Below are positions 1-8,995 of a stretch of DNA of 54,078 nt, one piece after another. Position 1 is the stretch's first letter. Every line of letters begins with the position of its first letter. Location of the stretch: contig DASYYE010000582.1 of the NCBI GenBank assembly GCA_035946955.1, forward strand, positions 1 to 54,078, read 5' to 3'. Origin of the DNA: DASYYE01 sp035946955 (GTDB lineage Bacteria; Actinomycetota; Actinomycetes; Streptosporangiales; Streptosporangiaceae). Under the pieces are notes generated by a model that saw only the letters and a program-made list of their open reading frames with translations, had not been told where the DNA came from and did not search any database. Position numbers and translations under genes: made by a program.

Positions 1-3000
1 GTACGACAGGATGCGCCTGACCGAGCCCATCTGCCAGTCGCGCATCTCAGCGCCGGAGAACGGCAGGCCGTCGTAGCTGTTGTGCCAGCCGGCCAGGTTG
101 AACGCGGCGTCGGGGGCATCGGCCTCGTAGGCACGGTCCCACGCGCCGGCCCACTCCGCAACGGCCGCGCTGCTGGCCTGCTGGTCCTGGCCGGCGTCGG
201 TGGCCAGGGACGAGTCCCGCACGCAGTAGGCGGCCAGCTGCCCATCACGGCCGACCACCACGGCCCGTGAGATGTCCTCGTGGGCGGTGACCGCCGACTC
301 GATGTCGCCGAGCTCGATCCGGTAGCCCCGCAGCTTGACCTGGCGGTCGTTCCGCCCGAGCACACTCAGCTGCCCGGGCTCGCAGAAACGGGCAAGGTCG
401 CCGGTGCGGAAGAGGGTGCCGCGGTGGAACGGGTTGGCCACGAAACGGGACCGGGTCTGCTCGGGGTCATCGTGGTAGCAGCGCGCAACACCGGCCCCGC
501 CGATGCACAGTTCGCCGGGGAAGCCGAGCGGCACCGGTGACAGGTCTTCGTCAAGCACATAGAGCTGGGTGTTGGCGATCGGGCTGCCGATGACGACGTT
601 GCCGTCTTCCCGTACCCGCCAGAGGCTGGACCAGACGGTGGTCTCTGTCGGCCCGTACATGTTCCACACCGAGTCGCCGCAGACGAGCAGTTGGCCGGCC
701 AGTTGACGGCCAAGCGCCTCGCCGCCGCAGAGGATCTTCGCCAGCCTGGGTTCGCCGTGCCACCCTGAGTCGAGCAGCAACTGCCATGTGGCGGGTGTGC
801 CCTGCATCATGGTGATCGTGTGGCGTTCCATCAGCGTGAGCATGGCGTCGACGTCGATTACTTCATGGGCCTGGGCAATGACCGTCGTCGCGCCGCACAG
901 CAGCGGCAGGAACAGCTCCAGCACAGCGATGTCAAAGGAAACGGTGGTCACCGCCAGCAGGCGGTCCGTTTCATCGCAGCCTGGCTGTTCCCGCATCGAG
1001 GACAGGAAGTTGCACAGCGCGTCGTGGGTTATTTCGACGCCCTTGGGCGTGCCCGTCGACCCGGAGGTGTAGATGACGTACGCGAGGTCGTCGGCGCTGA
1101 CCTCCACGTCCAGGTCCGCCACATCGGCGCCGGAGCGGGCGAGCGCCTCGTCGACACTCAGGCAGAGACCGGTCCAGGCGGAGAGGTTCACCGGCGCCAC
1201 GGTGGCCGTGATGACCAGCTTCGGCTCGGCGCTTTCGAGCACCTGGTGGATACGGTCCGTGGGGAAACTCAGGTCGATCGGGACGTAGGCCGCGCCCGCC
1301 TTCATCACCGCAAGCAGCGCTACGGCCAGTTCGATCGAGCGGTCCAGGGCCACCCCAACCAGGTCGCCCCGCTGGACTCCCTGGCCGGCCAGTACCTGGG
1401 CAAGCCTGGTGGCACGCGCGTCCAGTTCTTCATAGGTCAGGCTGGCGTCGCCGCAGACCAGGGCGGTGTTGCCCGCGTAGGCCTGCGCAGCGCCTTCGAA
1501 GAGCCGGTGGAGGCAGTGCCCGAGCATGGTGTCGTCATCGGTGGCGTTGAAGTCCTCGATCAGCGCCTGGCGTTCTTGCGCCGAGACCGCAGCCACGGAC
1601 GCAAGCGGCTGACCGGCGGCTGACGGCAGCCGGTCGCACCAGTCGCCGAACTGTGCCGCCAGCCGCACGACGTCCTGACGGGAGACACGCGCGGCGTCGA
1701 AGCGGAACTCGACCGTCCCGCCATCGTCGGCGATGGCCAGCTCCAGGGCCGGGCGGTGGCGGCCGGTGGTGAATGAGGTGCCGGGCCAGGAGATGAACAC
1801 ATCGGGGGTCAGCGTGCCGTTGCCCCACAGCTCGCTGAGCACCTCGTCGCGGCCGATCGAGTCACGCCGAAGCCAAGGGGCCCGCTGGCCGGTGACGAAT
1901 TCCTGGCCGACCGCCCGCAGGTTTTCCCCGGTCGGCAGGCTCGGGTCGACGTCAGCCCGCAACGGCAGCCAGGCGGTGAACAAGTCGCGGTAGCCGGCGT
2001 CGATGCCGTCGCGGGGGGCGGCCACCGCTATGGAGATGTCCTTCTTGCCGGTCGCCCGGCTCGCAAACGTGCACCAGGCGCCTGCCAGGTAGGCCGCGGC
2101 AGGCATCTCGTCCCCGGCGCCGGCCGCGATACGGAATCGCGCAGTGACCGCAGCGGCATCCTGTCCGCCGCCGGGCTCAGGCGAAGCGTAGGGGAGGCGG
2201 TAAGGATCGCCAGCCAGCAGGCGCTCGCGCCAGTAGGCGCCAGCCTTGGAAGCTGCGGTGCCTGCCTCAGTGATCCGGGCCTTCGCCTCGCCTGCGGGAG
2301 CGGGCAGGACCATGCCAGGCTGCACGTGGCCGCTGGCCGCGACGTCGCCAATGCTGAGCGGCTCGCCTTCGAGCGTGCTCAAGCGCGTCAGCGCAACGGT
2401 GCCGGATGCCGTGGCGACCTGCAGGCCAGCGAGGTCGTCACAGGCGATCACCTCGCCCGGTACGGCGCCGCTGGCCGCGGCGCCAGGACGGGCTTCGCGC
2501 ACGGCGACCAGGTGACCGTTGATGTCCACCTTGGGCCACACCAAGGGGCTGCTGAAAGGGCCGAAGTCCGTGGCGCGGGCCATGGCGACGATGTCCGCGG
2601 AGTCGCGTTCCCAGTCGATGAGGCCCTCGGCGGCGAACTGGGTGTGCCGGGAGAAGTAACGACGTGCCGCGAGGTCTTGCGGCGTGAGGGCTTCGCGGCC
2701 CTCGGCGATCTCGTCAATCAGTTCGCCCACGCTGGCGACGGCGGCTTCGTCGCACTTCAAGCCAAGTGACAGGGCGGTCTCACCGGGCTGGACCGGCACC
2801 GGTACCCGCTTGAGTACGTCACCGCCGTCAACCAGGTCGCTGATCCGGTGCCAGGTGATAGCAAAGTCGGTCGCGTGGCTGGCGATAGCCCACGACGGGG
2901 CGTGCAGGCCCGAGTACTCCGGCAGCGGGCCGTAGTGGTAGTTGACACTCATGCGTTTCGCGCACTTCAGCAATGTGTCTGGAATGAGCGCGTAGTTGCC

Positions 3001-3213
3001 GATGCTGAGCAGCACGTCGCACGCCAATTCCGGCCCGAGACCGACGGCCTCACCATGACCGTGGTGGGGTATGCCCGACTTGATGGCCCAGGAGCGGGCG
3101 GTGGCGTCGTCGGTCACTACTGCGCGGACTCTGTTTCCCTTTGCCAAAAGGACTTCGCCGCAGCGTACGAGCACACCGCCATTACCAACGAGCACACAAT
3201 TGAGAGCATTCAT
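1..3213 (-). CDS. Nonribosomal peptide synthetase, formyltransferase-(half C)-A-N-methyltransferase, 3' part outside window
   Basis: The reading frame starts at ATG 3213 and leaves the window at base 1, giving about 1071 residues. Residues 1 to about 310 resemble methionyl-tRNA/sugar formyltransferases, with N91, H93 (in NYHYGPLPEYSG) and the LVDGGDV aspartates in the places of the catalytic Asn-His-Asp. A stretch resembling only the C-terminal half of a condensation domain follows; I see no HHxxxDG. The adenylation domain has A3 (YTSGSTGTPKG, near 715), A5 (NMYGPTE, near 850) and A8 (KLRGYRIELGDIE, near 955). Read by eye, the pocket code is D-I-L-Q-L-G-M-V-W-K, which resembles glycine codes as I remember them. 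At the left edge WDRAYEA and GWHNSYDG match the start of NRPS N-methyltransferase insertions. The inferred product unit is N-formyl-N-methylglycine. The carrier protein and any later modules lie outside. Confidence 0.9.
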   Translation of the reverse strand, partial: MNALNCVLVGNGGVLVRCGEVLLAKGNRVRAVVTDDATARSWAIKSGIPHHGHGEAVGLGPELACDVLLSIGNYALIPDTLLKCAKRMSVNYHYGPLPEYSGLHAPSWAIASHATDFAITWHRISDLVDGGDVLKRVPVPVQPGETALSLGLKCDEAAVASVGELIDEIAEGREALTPQDLAARRYFSRHTQFAAEGLIDWERDSADIVAMARATDFGPFSSPLVWPKVDINGHLVAVREARPGAAASGAVPGEVIACDDLAGLQVATASGTVALTRLSTLEGEPLSIGDVAASGHVQPGMVLPAPAGEAKARITEAGTAASKAGAYWRERLLAGDPYRLPYASPEPGGGQDAAAVTARFRIAAGAGDEMPAAAYLAGAWCTFASRATGKKDISIAVAAPRDGIDAGYRDLFTAWLPLRADVDPSLPTGENLRAVGQEFVTGQRAPWLRRDSIGRDEVLSELWGNGTLTPDVFISWPGTSFTTGRHRPALELAIADDGGTVEFRFDAARVSRQDVVRLAAQFGDWCDRLPSAAGQPLASVAAVSAQERQALIEDFNATDDDTMLGHCLHRLFEGAAQAYAGNTALVCGDASLTYEELDARATRLAQVLAGQGVQRGDLVGVALDRSIELAVALLAVMKAGAAYVPIDLSFPTDRIHQVLESAEPKLVITATVAPVNLSAWTGLCLSVDEALARSGADVADLDVEVSADDLAYVIYTSGSTGTPKGVEITHDALCNFLSSMREQPGCDETDRLLAVTTVSFDIAVLELFLPLLCGATTVIAQAHEVIDVDAMLTLMERHTITMMQGTPATWQLLLDSGWHGEPRLAKILCGGEALGRQLAGQLLVCGDSVWNMYGPTETTVWSSLWRVREDGNVVIGSPIANTQLYVLDEDLSPVPLGFPGELCIGGAGVARCYHDDPEQTRSRFVANPFHRGTLFRTGDLARFCEPGQLSVLGRNDRQVKLRGYRIELGDIESAVTAHEDISRAVVVGRDGQLAAYCVRDSSLATDAGQDQQASSAAVAEWAGAWDRAYEADAPDAAFNLAGWHNSYDGLPFSGAEMRDWQMGSVRRILSY

Positions 3214-3755
3214 CGTCTTCGCGATATCCTGTTTAGTCTCGTTATCATGAATCAGCTGCGGCAAGCCGCCTGGTCTTTGAGAGATGGGCGGAAGTGGCGG
3301 GCATCAGCAGGCGTGACGCGTTCCCTGAGGGGCATGTGCCGGAGGTACCCGCAAGTACCGCAGGCTGGTTCGTGACAGGCCGGCCGTCCCTGGCGGTTCC
3401 GGGTGAGCGCGCGTGTCCCCAACCGACCAGACACGTACACCCCGATCTCCCGTAGCCAAGCACCTCAGAAGTGCCCGTGACACCGGGTGGCCTTTGCACG
3501 GCCTTTGTATAGCCTTTGTGCAGCCACCAATTACAGCAGCCCCCTGCTTCGCTCGGACGCTATAAGGGCACGCTATGGGGTGTCAAGCCGGGTCACTATG
3601 CCAATGGCAGGATGGCCGAAAGTAGACAGGATGGGGCTGACACAAGGCCCGCACTGTACTGGACCGGCAACTGACCAGGTTCGTTGATCGCGTGACCCAT
3701 TTGTTATGCTGCAGGTCAGAACCTTGCGCCTGCTCAACTGCCGAGGAGTCACCCC
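3214..3755. other. Divergent intergenic region between NRPS and thiolase
   Basis: This stretch of 542 bp separates two divergent genes and must hold both promoters. It contains the three GCCTTTG repeats listed separately and an AT-richer part near 3210-3250. TATAAG at 3561 could be a -10 element for the plus strand. No open frame here has convincing codon usage or similarity. I see no tRNA. Confidence 0.6.
3490..3518. promoter_or_regulatory. Three GCCTTTG heptamers at 11-bp period, SARP-type operator
   Basis: GCCTTTG occurs exactly at 3490-3496, 3501-3507 and 3512-3518, separated by 4-bp spacers (CACG, TATA). Directly repeated heptamers with an 11-bp period are the established architecture of binding sites for Streptomyces antibiotic regulatory proteins. 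The array lies about 240 bp upstream of the thiolase and about 280 bp upstream of the NRPS, so either may be the target. The regulator is unknown. An AfsR-like SARP is encoded at 48041-51238, but a cluster regulator outside the window is equally possible. Confidence 0.5.
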
Positions 3756-4940
3756 ATGTCTGAGCCCGCCGTTGTCGTCGGATACGCACGGGTCCCGCTC
3801 GGCAAGTTCGGCGGAGGGCTGTCCCCCTTCGCCGCCACCAGCCTCGGCGGCAAGGCTATCGCCGCCGCCCTCGAACGCTCCGGTATCCCGGGCGACACGG
3901 TCCAGTACGTGGTCATGGGGCACGCGATCCCGGCAGGGGCCGGCCAGGCCACCGCGCGTCAGGCCGCCGTCAATGCGGGCATCCCGCTCAGCGTCCCCGC
4001 GGAGGGCATCAACAAGGTGTGCCTGTCCGGCACGACCGCGATCGCACGCGCCTCCTCGCTGATCGCGCTGGGCGACTACGACATCGTGGTCGCTGGCGGG
4101 ATGGAGTCGATGTCCAACGCCCCCTATGTGCTCGACAAGGCACGCTTCGGATACCGCATGGGCGACGGGGTCCTCAGGGACACCATGACCTTCGACGGCC
4201 TGACCTGCCCGTTCGACCACAAACTGATGGGTTTGGCAACCGAGGGGTACCAGGCTGAGTCACACGGCTACAGCCGCGAACGCCAGGACGGGTGGGCGGC
4301 CCGGTCCCACGCACGCGCCGCAGCCGCGTGGAAGAACGGCGCGTTCGAAGCAGAGGTCGTCCCCGTCGAGGTCCCGCAGCGCAAGGGAGACCCGGTCGTG
4401 GTCGGCCGGGACGAGGGCATCCGCCCTGACACCACCATCGCGGCGCTCGCCGGCCTGAAGCCGTCATTCGCCGCCGGAGGGACGATCACCGCGGGCAATG
4501 CGTCACCGATCTCCGATGGCGCCGCCGCCCTGGTGCTGATGTCGCGGCGCAAGGCAGCAGAGCTCGGCCTGGCAGAGCTGGCCGTGATCAAGGCGTGGGG
4601 TGCCACCGCAGGGCCACTGTCCTTGCTGTTGCAACCGTCCAATGCCATCCGCAAGGCCGCCGCCAAGATCGGCGTCAACCCATCAGGCCTGGACCTGTAT
4701 GAGGTGAACGAGGCGTTCGCGTCGGTCGCCCTGGCCACTGTGGACGACCTCGGCCTCTCCGAGGACATCGTCAATGTCAACGGCGGGGCGGTCGCACTGG
4801 GCCACCCGCTTGGCGCCACAGGCGCCCGCATCACCGTCACACTCATCAATGAGCTGCGTCGCCGCGGCGGCGGGATGGGCGCATCCGCCCTGTGCGGCGG
4901 CGGCGGTCAGGGTGACGCCCTGATCGTCGAGGTGGCGTGA
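3756..4940 (+). CDS. Acetyl-CoA acetyltransferase (thiolase)
   Basis: The 394-residue product has the length of biosynthetic/degradative thiolases. It carries the nucleophile Cys89 in NKVCLSGTTAI, the His motif GGAVALGHPLGATGAR near residue 350 and the second Cys in CGGGGQGDA near the C-terminus, so all catalytic residues are present. Family members condense two acetyl-CoA or cleave 3-ketoacyl-CoA in the cytosol. The gene is divergent from the NRPS and convergent with the biosynthetic operon (29 bp to the methyltransferase stop). That position suggests acyl precursor supply, but a housekeeping thiolase next to the cluster cannot be excluded. Confidence 0.93.
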   Translation: MSEPAVVVGYARVPLGKFGGGLSPFAATSLGGKAIAAALERSGIPGDTVQYVVMGHAIPAGAGQATARQAAVNAGIPLSVPAEGINKVCLSGTTAIARASSLIALGDYDIVVAGGMESMSNAPYVLDKARFGYRMGDGVLRDTMTFDGLTCPFDHKLMGLATEGYQAESHGYSRERQDGWAARSHARAAAAWKNGAFEAEVVPVEVPQRKGDPVVVGRDEGIRPDTTIAALAGLKPSFAAGGTITAGNASPISDGAAALVLMSRRKAAELGLAELAVIKAWGATAGPLSLLLQPSNAIRKAAAKIGVNPSGLDLYEVNEAFASVALATVDDLGLSEDIVNVNGGAVALGHPLGATGARITVTLINELRRRGGGMGASALCGGGGQGDALIVEVA

Positions 4941-4969
4941 CCAGACGAGGCGCCGGACCTGGGCTCCCG

Positions 4970-5791
4970 TCACGCTGGCTGGGTCCCGCTGGAAACGTAG
5001 TAGTTGATGCTGGAGAAGAACGCCCCCCGTACCGCGATGTCGCGCAGCTCCTCCATCCACGCGCGCGCCGCCACGGCCTCGATAGCACCAGCCTCGGCGG
5101 CCGCCGTCGCCAGCCGTTGCGCCATGCCCAGCAGATAGGAGCCGGGCTCCGTGTCCACGTGCACGATGACCTCGGTGGTGATATCCGTGAACCCGGCCTC
5201 GCCCAGCAGCCGGGCCAGCCGCCGCCCGGTCCAGCCGTCCGCGTAGCGCTGATCGGTATTGAAGGTGACGATCTCGCGGGTGGTGGCTCGGTCGGGGTGG
5301 TCGATGACCCACGTGTCACCGTCCTGGTCGGCGCTGAGCATCCGGCCGCCCGGCCGCAGCATCCGCCTCGCGCCCGCGAGCACCTCCGCCAGGTCCGCCG
5401 GTGGCAGGTGGATGAGGACGGTCTGGGCGAGGCAGGCCGTGACTGAGCCGTTGACCGGCACCTCCTGGGCCGGCCCGGTATGCACGCTCACCGCGGCCGT
5501 ACCGGCGGCGCGGCGCCGGGCGCGCTCGGCCAGGAATGGCTGCGGTTCCACGCCCAGCACCCGCCCAGACGGCCCGACGTCGCCAGCTAGCTCCAGCAGC
5601 AGGTGACCGGTACCGCAGCCGAACTCCACGGCCGTGTCGCCCGCTCGCAGCCCGGCGCGCTCACGCAGCCGCTGGCGGACCCGGGCCTGGTCGGCCCCGG
5701 CGGCGCGCAGGTCCAGGGCGTCCGCCCAGGCCCGCGCCGTCTCCTCGTCCCAGTCAGTGACCGCGCGGAACGGGTCACTTGAGCCGGTCAC
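4970..5791 (-). CDS. Class I SAM-dependent methyltransferase
   Basis: The 273-residue protein has a Rossmann methyltransferase core. Motif I is AVEFGCGTGHLLLELA near residue 54, an acidic residue follows in VLGVEPQPF, and a post-I region contains LAQTVLIHLPPADLAEVL and RMLRPGGRML. It most resembles small-molecule methyltransferases of the UbiE/Methyltransf_11 type; the substrate is unknown. It is the last gene of the seven-gene operon, and its ATG overlaps the DinB-like stop by 4 bp (ATGA), indicating translational coupling. It probably tailors the product made by the upstream enzymes. Confidence 0.85.
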   Translation of the reverse strand: MTGSSDPFRAVTDWDEETARAWADALDLRAAGADQARVRQRLRERAGLRAGDTAVEFGCGTGHLLLELAGDVGPSGRVLGVEPQPFLAERARRRAAGTAAVSVHTGPAQEVPVNGSVTACLAQTVLIHLPPADLAEVLAGARRMLRPGGRMLSADQDGDTWVIDHPDRATTREIVTFNTDQRYADGWTGRRLARLLGEAGFTDITTEVIVHVDTEPGSYLLGMAQRLATAAAEAGAIEAVAARAWMEELRDIAVRGAFFSSINYYVSSGTQPA

Positions 5792-6312
5792 CGTTCGCCG
5801 AACTCATCGATGATCTTGCGCACGCTCGCTGAGTGCTCATCGACGTGAGCGGCCTCGAACTCCAGCAGGTCGAGCGCGCTCAGCCGGTCGTCGGGAAACC
5901 CGAGAATGTTGACCGCGATGTTGTGCTGGTGACCGGCCCGGCTGAGCTGGGATTCGCTGAGCGGCTCGGCAGTGGCCATCAGCCGTCCCAGTTGCTCGTG
6001 CAGGCGGGCGATCGCGGCGTGCCAGGGCCGGCTGTGGTATTCGCGGTCCGCCGCCCACTCGTCGGCGTCAAAGCTCAGCAGAGTCGGCTCATCCTCAGAC
6101 AGCACAGCCGCCAGGCGCATCGAGGTAGCCTCGAACGCGTCAGCGAGGTGGCAGGTGTTCTGCTTCACCGACCATACGCCGGGGGCGGGCGCCAGGTTGA
6201 TCACCCGCGGCGACAGGGCCGCGCACCATACGTCCCACTGGCGCACACCGGCGCTGATGTGGGCCAGCGCGGCGGCTCCACGCTCCGCTGCGGCGCCACG
6301 TTCACTGTTCAT
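5788..6312 (-). CDS. DinB-like four-helix-bundle metalloprotein
   Basis: I chose ATG 6312 over a longer frame because GAGGAG lies 7 nt upstream; this gives 174 residues. Three His-containing helices (CHLADAFEATS, AGHQHNIAVN, HVDEHSASVRKI) and the WSVKQNTCHLAD pattern match the DinB/YfiT metal-dependent superfamily. That superfamily includes mycothiol- and bacillithiol-dependent transferases and maleylpyruvate isomerases. The gene overlaps the enolpyruvyl transferase stop by 11 bp and the methyltransferase start by 4 bp. Whether it is catalytic, for example thiol-dependent, or a resistance protein cannot be told from sequence. Confidence 0.8.
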   Translation of the reverse strand: MNSERGAAAERGAAALAHISAGVRQWDVWCAALSPRVINLAPAPGVWSVKQNTCHLADAFEATSMRLAAVLSEDEPTLLSFDADEWAADREYHSRPWHAAIARLHEQLGRLMATAEPLSESQLSRAGHQHNIAVNILGFPDDRLSALDLLEFEAAHVDEHSASVRKIIDEFGER

Positions 6313-7639
6313 CTGATTTCTCCTCACTCTCATCACCGGCCACTCCTCCGGTGACTGTGGCACCCAGCTCCCGCAGGTCGTCAAAGAACCGCCGGTAGGT
6401 CTGCCCGACCGGCTCCCAGCCCTGGATGGACAGTCCGTGGTCGCTGCGCAGCGCCAGCACAGTCATGGCCATGACGACACTATGGTCGTGCCGCCCGCGG
6501 ACCTCTGCGCCGCCACAGACGCGGCCTTTGCCGTGCACGATGATCGCGTCGCGCCGCTCGTCGACGTCGGCGCCGGCCGCCATCAGCTCCGCGCGGAAAT
6601 CCGAGATCCGGTCGCACTCCTTGTAGCGGAGGGTCTCCAGGTTCGAGAACACGCTCGTGCCCTCGGCGAAGCAGGCCAGGGCGGCCAGGGGCAGGACACT
6701 GTCCGGGCACGCCGAGCCGTCGAGCTGGATTGGCCGCAGTTCGTCCGCGCCGTGGCAGGTCAGCGCCCCGTCCCGCTGGTCGATCCGGACTCCCATCGCG
6801 CGCAGTGCCCTGATCATCGCGGTAGTGCCCATGTCGTCTCCGGCGAACCCGGTCACTTCGACCGCTGATCCGGGCACGGCGGCGGACGCCGCCAGCACAC
6901 CGGCCATGCTGGAGGCGTCGGACGCGACATCGAACTCCGCTGGCTGATACCGCTGGCCGCCGGCCACGTAGTAGCTGAGCTGGTCTTCGGACACCCCCAC
7001 CACCACCCCGGCCCGTGCCAGCGCGGCCACGGTGCTCATCGCCATCGGTGCCGCACTGAGTCCACCGGTGACCGCGATCTCCACCTCCGTGCCGATCAGC
7101 GGCGCGAGGAAGAGCAGACCGGACAGGAACTGCGAGCTGCGGCGCCCGCTCACGGTCACCCGCCCGCCTCGCAGGCCGGCACCGCGGCCGACGACCAGTG
7201 GCGGCCGCGCGTCAGCGCCCTCCCCGGACGCCTCGGCGCCGAGTTGCCGGAGCGCGTCGATGATCTCCTGGTTGCCCCGGCGGCCCAGCGACGCCTCGTT
7301 GCGGGTGCTGACTACGCACCGGTCCATCGCGGCGCCGACGGCGGTGAGCAGCCGCAGCACGATCCCCGAGTTGCCAGCGTCCAGCTCGGCCACAAGCGGC
7401 AGCGCGCTGCCCGTGCCGCTGACCTGCCAGGTACGCGGTCCGGTTTCGACGATGCTGGCTCCCAGCACGCGGCAGGCTGCCGCCATGGCCGCGACGTTGT
7501 CGCCCGAGCCAGCGTTGCGGATCTGGCTGGTGCCGTCCGCCAGGGTGCCGCACAGCAGGCCACGTACCGTCCCGCTCTTGGCGCCTGGCGGGTGGACTGA
7601 GCCAGCCAGCCGGGACGCGGGGTGGATGCCGACGACCAT
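6302..7639 (-). CDS. EPSP-synthase-like enolpyruvyl transferase, copy 1
   Basis: The 445-residue protein spans the full two-domain EPSP synthase/MurA-like fold. It has the N-terminal PGAKSGTVRG (equivalents of E. coli AroA K22, S23, R27), LDAGNSGIVLRLL, SSQFLSGLL (Q171), the D313-type Asp in ACPDSVLPLAAL and YKECDRI (E341, R344). At the C-terminus HDHSVVMA has Ser where R386 is expected, and VGQTYRRFF has Gln where catalytic K411 is expected. This argues against a shikimate-pathway enzyme and for a secondary-metabolic enolpyruvyl transferase; NikO of nikkomycin biosynthesis is a known precedent for the idea. It lies 20 bp after copy 2 in the same operon. Confidence 0.85.
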   Translation of the reverse strand: MVVGIHPASRLAGSVHPPGAKSGTVRGLLCGTLADGTSQIRNAGSGDNVAAMAAACRVLGASIVETGPRTWQVSGTGSALPLVAELDAGNSGIVLRLLTAVGAAMDRCVVSTRNEASLGRRGNQEIIDALRQLGAEASGEGADARPPLVVGRGAGLRGGRVTVSGRRSSQFLSGLLFLAPLIGTEVEIAVTGGLSAAPMAMSTVAALARAGVVVGVSEDQLSYYVAGGQRYQPAEFDVASDASSMAGVLAASAAVPGSAVEVTGFAGDDMGTTAMIRALRAMGVRIDQRDGALTCHGADELRPIQLDGSACPDSVLPLAALACFAEGTSVFSNLETLRYKECDRISDFRAELMAAGADVDERRDAIIVHGKGRVCGGAEVRGRHDHSVVMAMTVLALRSDHGLSIQGWEPVGQTYRRFFDDLRELGATVTGGVAGDESEEKSDEQ

Positions 7640-7659
7640 GGTGACCTCTCTTTCGCGGG

Positions 7660-8967
7660 TCAGACCTGGGCGGGCTCGACAGTGAGGTTGTCGAAACAGG
7701 TCAGGAAGCCGGGGAACGAGGTTCCCAGTGTCTCGGCGCCTATGACGGTGACGGGCGCCGGCAGCGTTTGGGCCGCCAGATACAGGGCCATGAAGTTGCG
7801 GTGGTCGCCGTAGCTGTCCACCCGGTGGGCGGTAGGCGGTCCCGCCTCGCTGGTCTCGAAGCCGTCCAGTTCGCCGCCGTGGTAGATCGGCCGCAGGTGA
7901 CGCCCAAGCCGGGCTAGTTCCGCCATCACCACCGCCAGCCTGCTGGTTTTGTGGTGGCGCAGATGGCGGGCGCCGCGCAGCCGCAGCCCGGCCGGCAGAT
8001 TGGTACTGATGGCAGCGAGCGCGGGCACCAGCGTGGGCACCGCCGCCGCGTCCACTTCCACCCGCCCACCTGGTGGCGGACCGGACCGGATCCGAAGATC
8101 CGGTCCCTGTCGGGTGATCTGGACGCCCAGCCGCCGGCCCAGCCCCGTCACATGATCGACGAACTCGTCGCGGCCAGGCGCGGCGTCGGCCACCACGATG
8201 TCGGCGTCGGCCACCACCGCGGCCGCGATGAAGTAGAACAGCGACGTGCCGTCTGGCCCGATGGTCACGTCCCTGCCGCGGTACCCGCCCTGGCCCACCT
8301 CGACGCTGCTGAGGTCCCTCGCCACGGCGACCTCCGCGCCGAAGCGGCGCATGGCCCTGGCGGTCATCCGGATGTACGGGGCGCCCACCACTGGGCCGGG
8401 AATCTCGATCCGCACCGGCGCCGCCGCGTACGGCGCGACCGTCATGATGGCGCTGACAAACTGGGAAGTGTCGTGTGCCGGTACGGGCACCGGGCCTCCG
8501 GAGAGCGCCCCGCTCCAGACGACCAGCGGCAGCGCCACGTCCTCCGTCACGGATTCCGCCCAGCCGCCCAGCGCGATGAGGGTCTCGATCAGTGGCGCCA
8601 GCGGCCGGTCCGCCATCCGGCGGTCACCGGCCAGCACGCACGGCCCGTCCACCAGGCCGGCGACGGCGACCAGGTGGCGCAGGGCGAACCCGGATCCCCC
8701 GGTACGCAGGATCGCCGCAGGCCGGGCCGGCACCCCTGCCACACCCTCGACCGTGATGGTGCCGCCGCCAGGGTCGTCGGTGAAGCGCGCACCGAAATGC
8801 TGGCACGCATCCCGCAGCACCCGCGACTCGGTGCAGGTGTTGGGGAAACGGATCCGGGTCGTGCCCTCGGCCAGGGCCGCCATGAGCAGCGCGCGCTGGG
8901 TGTCTGGCTTGGAGGTCGGGATCCGGACCGTACCGCGCAGTACGGGCCGCCTTCTTGGTGCGGGCAA
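7660..8967 (-). CDS. EPSP-synthase-like enolpyruvyl transferase, copy 2
   Basis: The 435-residue protein starts at TTG 8967, with GGAGG about 8 nt upstream. It aligns with EPSP synthases along its length: IPTSKPDTQRALL (K22 and R27 kept, S23 now Pro), RMADRPLAPL (R124), DTSQFVSAIM (Q171) and SYGDHRNFMAL (H385, R386). The D313 region reads AAVPTLVPAL, KETDR has become HHKTSR, and K411 is Gly in ETLGTSFPGFL. It is therefore a strongly divergent paralogue whose losses are largely complementary to copy 1. It may use a different acceptor or act together with copy 1; its substrate is unknown. Confidence 0.85.
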   Translation of the reverse strand: MPAPRRRPVLRGTVRIPTSKPDTQRALLMAALAEGTTRIRFPNTCTESRVLRDACQHFGARFTDDPGGGTITVEGVAGVPARPAAILRTGGSGFALRHLVAVAGLVDGPCVLAGDRRMADRPLAPLIETLIALGGWAESVTEDVALPLVVWSGALSGGPVPVPAHDTSQFVSAIMTVAPYAAAPVRIEIPGPVVGAPYIRMTARAMRRFGAEVAVARDLSSVEVGQGGYRGRDVTIGPDGTSLFYFIAAAVVADADIVVADAAPGRDEFVDHVTGLGRRLGVQITRQGPDLRIRSGPPPGGRVEVDAAAVPTLVPALAAISTNLPAGLRLRGARHLRHHKTSRLAVVMAELARLGRHLRPIYHGGELDGFETSEAGPPTAHRVDSYGDHRNFMALYLAAQTLPAPVTVIGAETLGTSFPGFLTCFDNLTVEPAQV

Positions 8968-8995
8968 CAGTCCCTCCGGGATGGCAGACGGTGAT

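Noticed and set aside
6302..8967. Housekeeping aroA/murA function for the EPSP-like genes
   Set aside because: Key catalytic residues (K411 and others) are replaced and the genes are embedded in a biosynthetic operon rather than with shikimate or cell-wall genes.
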